Source of the DNA: an uncultured Acidiferrobacteraceae bacterium
GTDB lineage: Bacteria; Pseudomonadota; Gammaproteobacteria; Acidiferrobacterales; SZUA-150
Reading direction: 5' to 3'
DNA length: 64,000 nucleotides
Assembly: GCA_913009895.1 (NCBI GenBank)
Contig: CAJVXY010000003.1
Location: forward strand, 62,001-126,000
A model generated the notes under the pieces. It worked only from the letters and a program-made list of their open reading frames with translations. It was not told the origin of the DNA and searched no databases. Of this stretch, positions 62,306 to 64,000 are shown piece after piece. Position 1 is the first letter of the stretch. Each line of letters opens with the position of its first letter. The translations under genes and the position numbers were made by a program.

Positions 62306-63635
62306 TAGGCTCTTTAGTATCTTTATTTAATATAACCGCCAGTGTTTCGTTGGCGGTAGCCTGCTGGATTCCCGCGCTGGTTTTATCCATTATAATATTT
62401 ACTCCCGGCGAAAAATTTTTATTTGTGAGTGCATTATCTGCTTGTTCACGAATAATATTTAAAACATCGGCAAGGGGTACTGTCTCCGGCGCTTTCCCGG
62501 GTAAATAGGTTGCTGGTTTTTGATCTGTTTTTTTAATAATTTCTTTTCGCTCCAGGGGCGCCAATATTGCTTCAATGTTTTCGGGCGATTGATTCAGGGA
62601 TTGTGCCAGTCCCACAAGGGTTGGCGCTGTTGTGCCCTTGCTGAACTTTTCCAGGATAATACTAATGACTGTTAATGCCAGTTGTTCACGCCTGAAAATA
62701 GATAAACCAGTGTGTCCGGATCTGCGGCGGATGTTTTCCGGGTACTGCGCGTAAAATGCAAAACTGGAGCCCAGCAGCAAAATGGTCCAGCTTAAATAAA
62801 GCCAGATTATCATCAGGATCAGTACCGCCAGCCCGGCGTATATCGCGGCATAGTTTGTCGATGACACGACAATGCTTGTAAATATCCGGCCAGTGCCTTC
62901 CCATAGCACTCCTGCCAGCACCGCGCCGAATAGTGCCGGCTTGAGCTCTACACGTGTACTCGGCACAAACATATAGAAAAATGTGAATGCGGCTATTATT
63001 AAAATATAAGGGATCGTTTTAATAATCAATGTCGTCCAGGCAGACAAACCAAGGGTGCCCATAAAATTTCCAATCAAGTCACCGCTAGATAAAGTAGCTG
63101 TGGCTGCAAGTGCCAGGCCAATGAATATCGGACCCACCACCAGCACGCTGATATATTTGCTGATTCGTGTTGCCCATGATTGTGATGGTTTTACATGCCA
63201 TGTTGTGTTGAATACTCGTTCAACCTTATTCAGCAGGGCGATGGCCGTATAAAGTAAAATTAATACACCCAATACACCCAGTACACCCACGTTGATATTT
63301 TCTACGGTCTCAACAACCTGGGCAGCTATAACGCCAGACTGGCTGCCCAACGGGCTAAGCAGGCTTAACAGGACAGGCTCAATGTAATTATGCAATCCGA
63401 CGCCTTTCAGGATGGCGAAACTGACAGCAAGAAATGGCACCAGCGATAGCAAGCTTGTGTAGACAAGGCTGGTTGCATGCAGGCCAATATGACCTTTGGA
63501 TAAATCATTAAAGGTCACCAGCATGATCCGAAGAAATTTTATGATAGATGCGAGAATCATTGACCCGGTTTTCAGGTCGTAGTGCCAGACAAAATCCGAG
63601 ACTTTTTGAAAATAATTTTTTAGGGTATTAATCAT
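62298..63635 (-). CDS. YihY/virulence factor BrkB family membrane protein
   Basis: This 445-residue polytopic inner-membrane protein has about six helices in residues 30-290. The family motif runs RIMLVTFNDLSKGHIGLHATSLVYTSLLSLVPFLAVSFAIL, with later VIVSSTNYAAIYAGLAVLILMIIWLYLSW. The C-terminal 140 residues form a cytosolic winged-helix-like region (KGTTAPTLVGLAQSLNQSPENIEAILAPL). Once named RNase BN, the family is not a nuclease. Function not settled. Confidence 0.92.
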   Translation of the reverse strand: MINTLKNYFQKVSDFVWHYDLKTGSMILASIIKFLRIMLVTFNDLSKGHIGLHATSLVYTSLLSLVPFLAVSFAILKGVGLHNYIEPVLLSLLSPLGSQSGVIAAQVVETVENINVGVLGVLGVLILLYTAIALLNKVERVFNTTWHVKPSQSWATRISKYISVLVVGPIFIGLALAATATLSSGDLIGNFMGTLGLSAWTTLIIKTIPYILIIAAFTFFYMFVPSTRVELKPALFGAVLAGVLWEGTGRIFTSIVVSSTNYAAIYAGLAVLILMIIWLYLSWTILLLGSSFAFYAQYPENIRRRSGHTGLSIFRREQLALTVISIILEKFSKGTTAPTLVGLAQSLNQSPENIEAILAPLERKEIIKKTDQKPATYLPGKAPETVPLADVLNIIREQADNALTNKNFSPGVNIIMDKTSAGIQQATANETLAVILNKDTKEPKK

Positions 63636-63698
63636 TGTTTTATTTATAGCAGATATTGATATCTAAACTATATAGGAAAAATCCTGAACAATAAAAAA

Positions 63699-63725
63699 CC
63701 CAACCTGCAAACAAGCAGGTTGGGT
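63699..63725 (-). terminator. Terminator of the FKBP gene
   Basis: CCCAACCTGC-N6-GCAGGTTGGG stem; on the minus strand it is followed by TTTTTTAT. Confidence 0.88.
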
Positions 63726-63752
63726 ATATGAAAATAAATCATTTATGAGTCG

Positions 63753-64000
63753 TTATTTTTTCTTGCTCTTTTCGATGCTTATCAGCTCAATCTCAAAAAC
63801 GAGTACCGAATTAGGACCAATCACACCGCCCTGACCACGTGGGCCATAAGCCATATCGGCAGGTACTGCAATATGCCATTTTGCGCCGGTCTTCATCATC
63901 GGCAGAATTTCCTGCCAGCCTTTAATTACGCCACGAAGTGGAAACTTCGCTGGCTGTTTACGTTTATAAGAGCTATCAAACTCAGTGCCGTCAATTAATG
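63753..64000 (-). CDS. FKBP-type peptidyl-prolyl isomerase, C-terminal part
   Basis: The gene runs off the right edge; only the last 82 codons are present. They hold the FKBP fold: LIDGTEFDSSYKR, FPLRGVIKGWQEILPMMKTGAKWHIAVPADMAYGPRG, GGVIGPNSVLVFEIELISI. This matches the macrophage infectivity potentiator / FkpA-like type. A signal peptide cannot be checked. Proline isomerase, probably periplasmic. Confidence 0.9.
   Translation of the reverse strand, partial: LIDGTEFDSSYKRKQPAKFPLRGVIKGWQEILPMMKTGAKWHIAVPADMAYGPRGQGGVIGPNSVLVFEIELISIEKSKKK

Overview
The window looks like a chromosomal segment of a gammaproteobacterium. The evidence is the gene set and its relatedness: TypA, RF3, TrhO, YajQ, RsgA, YihY, DAHP synthase, a DUF6394-linked K+ channel, an HD-GYP protein with a sigma54-like promoter, a perfect FNR box and many outer-membrane beta-barrels. 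Most of the window has mixed base composition. The first 9.5 kb is visibly AT-richer and patchy, as expected for acquired cassettes. No rRNA, tRNA or CRISPR array was seen, and the species cannot be named from this sequence.

Region 1 (1-9486) is the proximal part of a chromosomal integron. A truncated and frameshifted integrase gene reads leftward off the window edge. Cassettes with recognisable attC sites read rightward from it. They carry a small unknown protein, a PD-(D/E)XK-like nuclease with a DUF5655-like tail, two membrane proteins, an HNH-endonuclease gene, another membrane protein, a small secreted protein and an outer-membrane barrel. One attC is split, just after its R'' box, by an IS110/IS1111-type element whose long 3' non-coding region may encode a bridge RNA. 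A second attC is cut by an IS3-family relic. The integrase, the IS110 transposase, the HNH gene and the barrel gene all carry frameshift or nonsense lesions, and none were seen in the following 54 kb.

Region 2 (9495-22790) is ordinary chromosome with small operons. It holds an HxlR regulator with two matching operators, a barrel protein, a GST, rsgA, a run of small enzymes (two GNATs, a TfoX-like protein, DUF1697, a cupin), a cytochrome c / six-helix membrane protein / MsrA trio, an Atm1-type ABC exporter, a soluble PDC sensor and trhO.

Region 3 (22876-29146) starts with a phospholipase-D-type synthase. It continues with an envelope-stress-like locus: an 11-residue-repeat secreted protein, an ECF sigma factor, a putative anti-sigma protein, a small secreted protein, a DUF3106 protein and a barrel. 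A five-hairpin non-coding array and a DUF4382 lipoprotein follow.

Region 4 (29370-41100) has YajQ, an HD-GYP phosphodiesterase behind a sigma54-type promoter, a SulP transporter with a large inserted coiled-coil region, a K+ channel with two RCK domains plus DUF6394, a pseudo-receiver, a YgjP-type metallopeptidase, an FNR-box-preceded cysteine-rich protein, DUF2797, a DUF3330 zinc-binding miniprotein and an arsR-arsC-acr3 operon whose promoter and operator suggest a leaderless arsR mRNA.

Region 5 (41110-64000) has aroF/G-type DAHP synthase, typA, a PilZ protein, a GFA-family protein, an exported beta-helix / lipoprotein / sugar-dehydrogenase trio, and a DinB protein. A Lol/MacB-like operon follows (LolA-like protein, two FtsX permeases, an ATPase and an outer-membrane barrel). 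The rest is YdcF, a 936-residue patatin with a beta-rich tail, Bcp, a cold-shock protein, RF3, YihY and the end of an FKBP-type isomerase. Two families of dispersed palindromic repeats lie between genes across the window.
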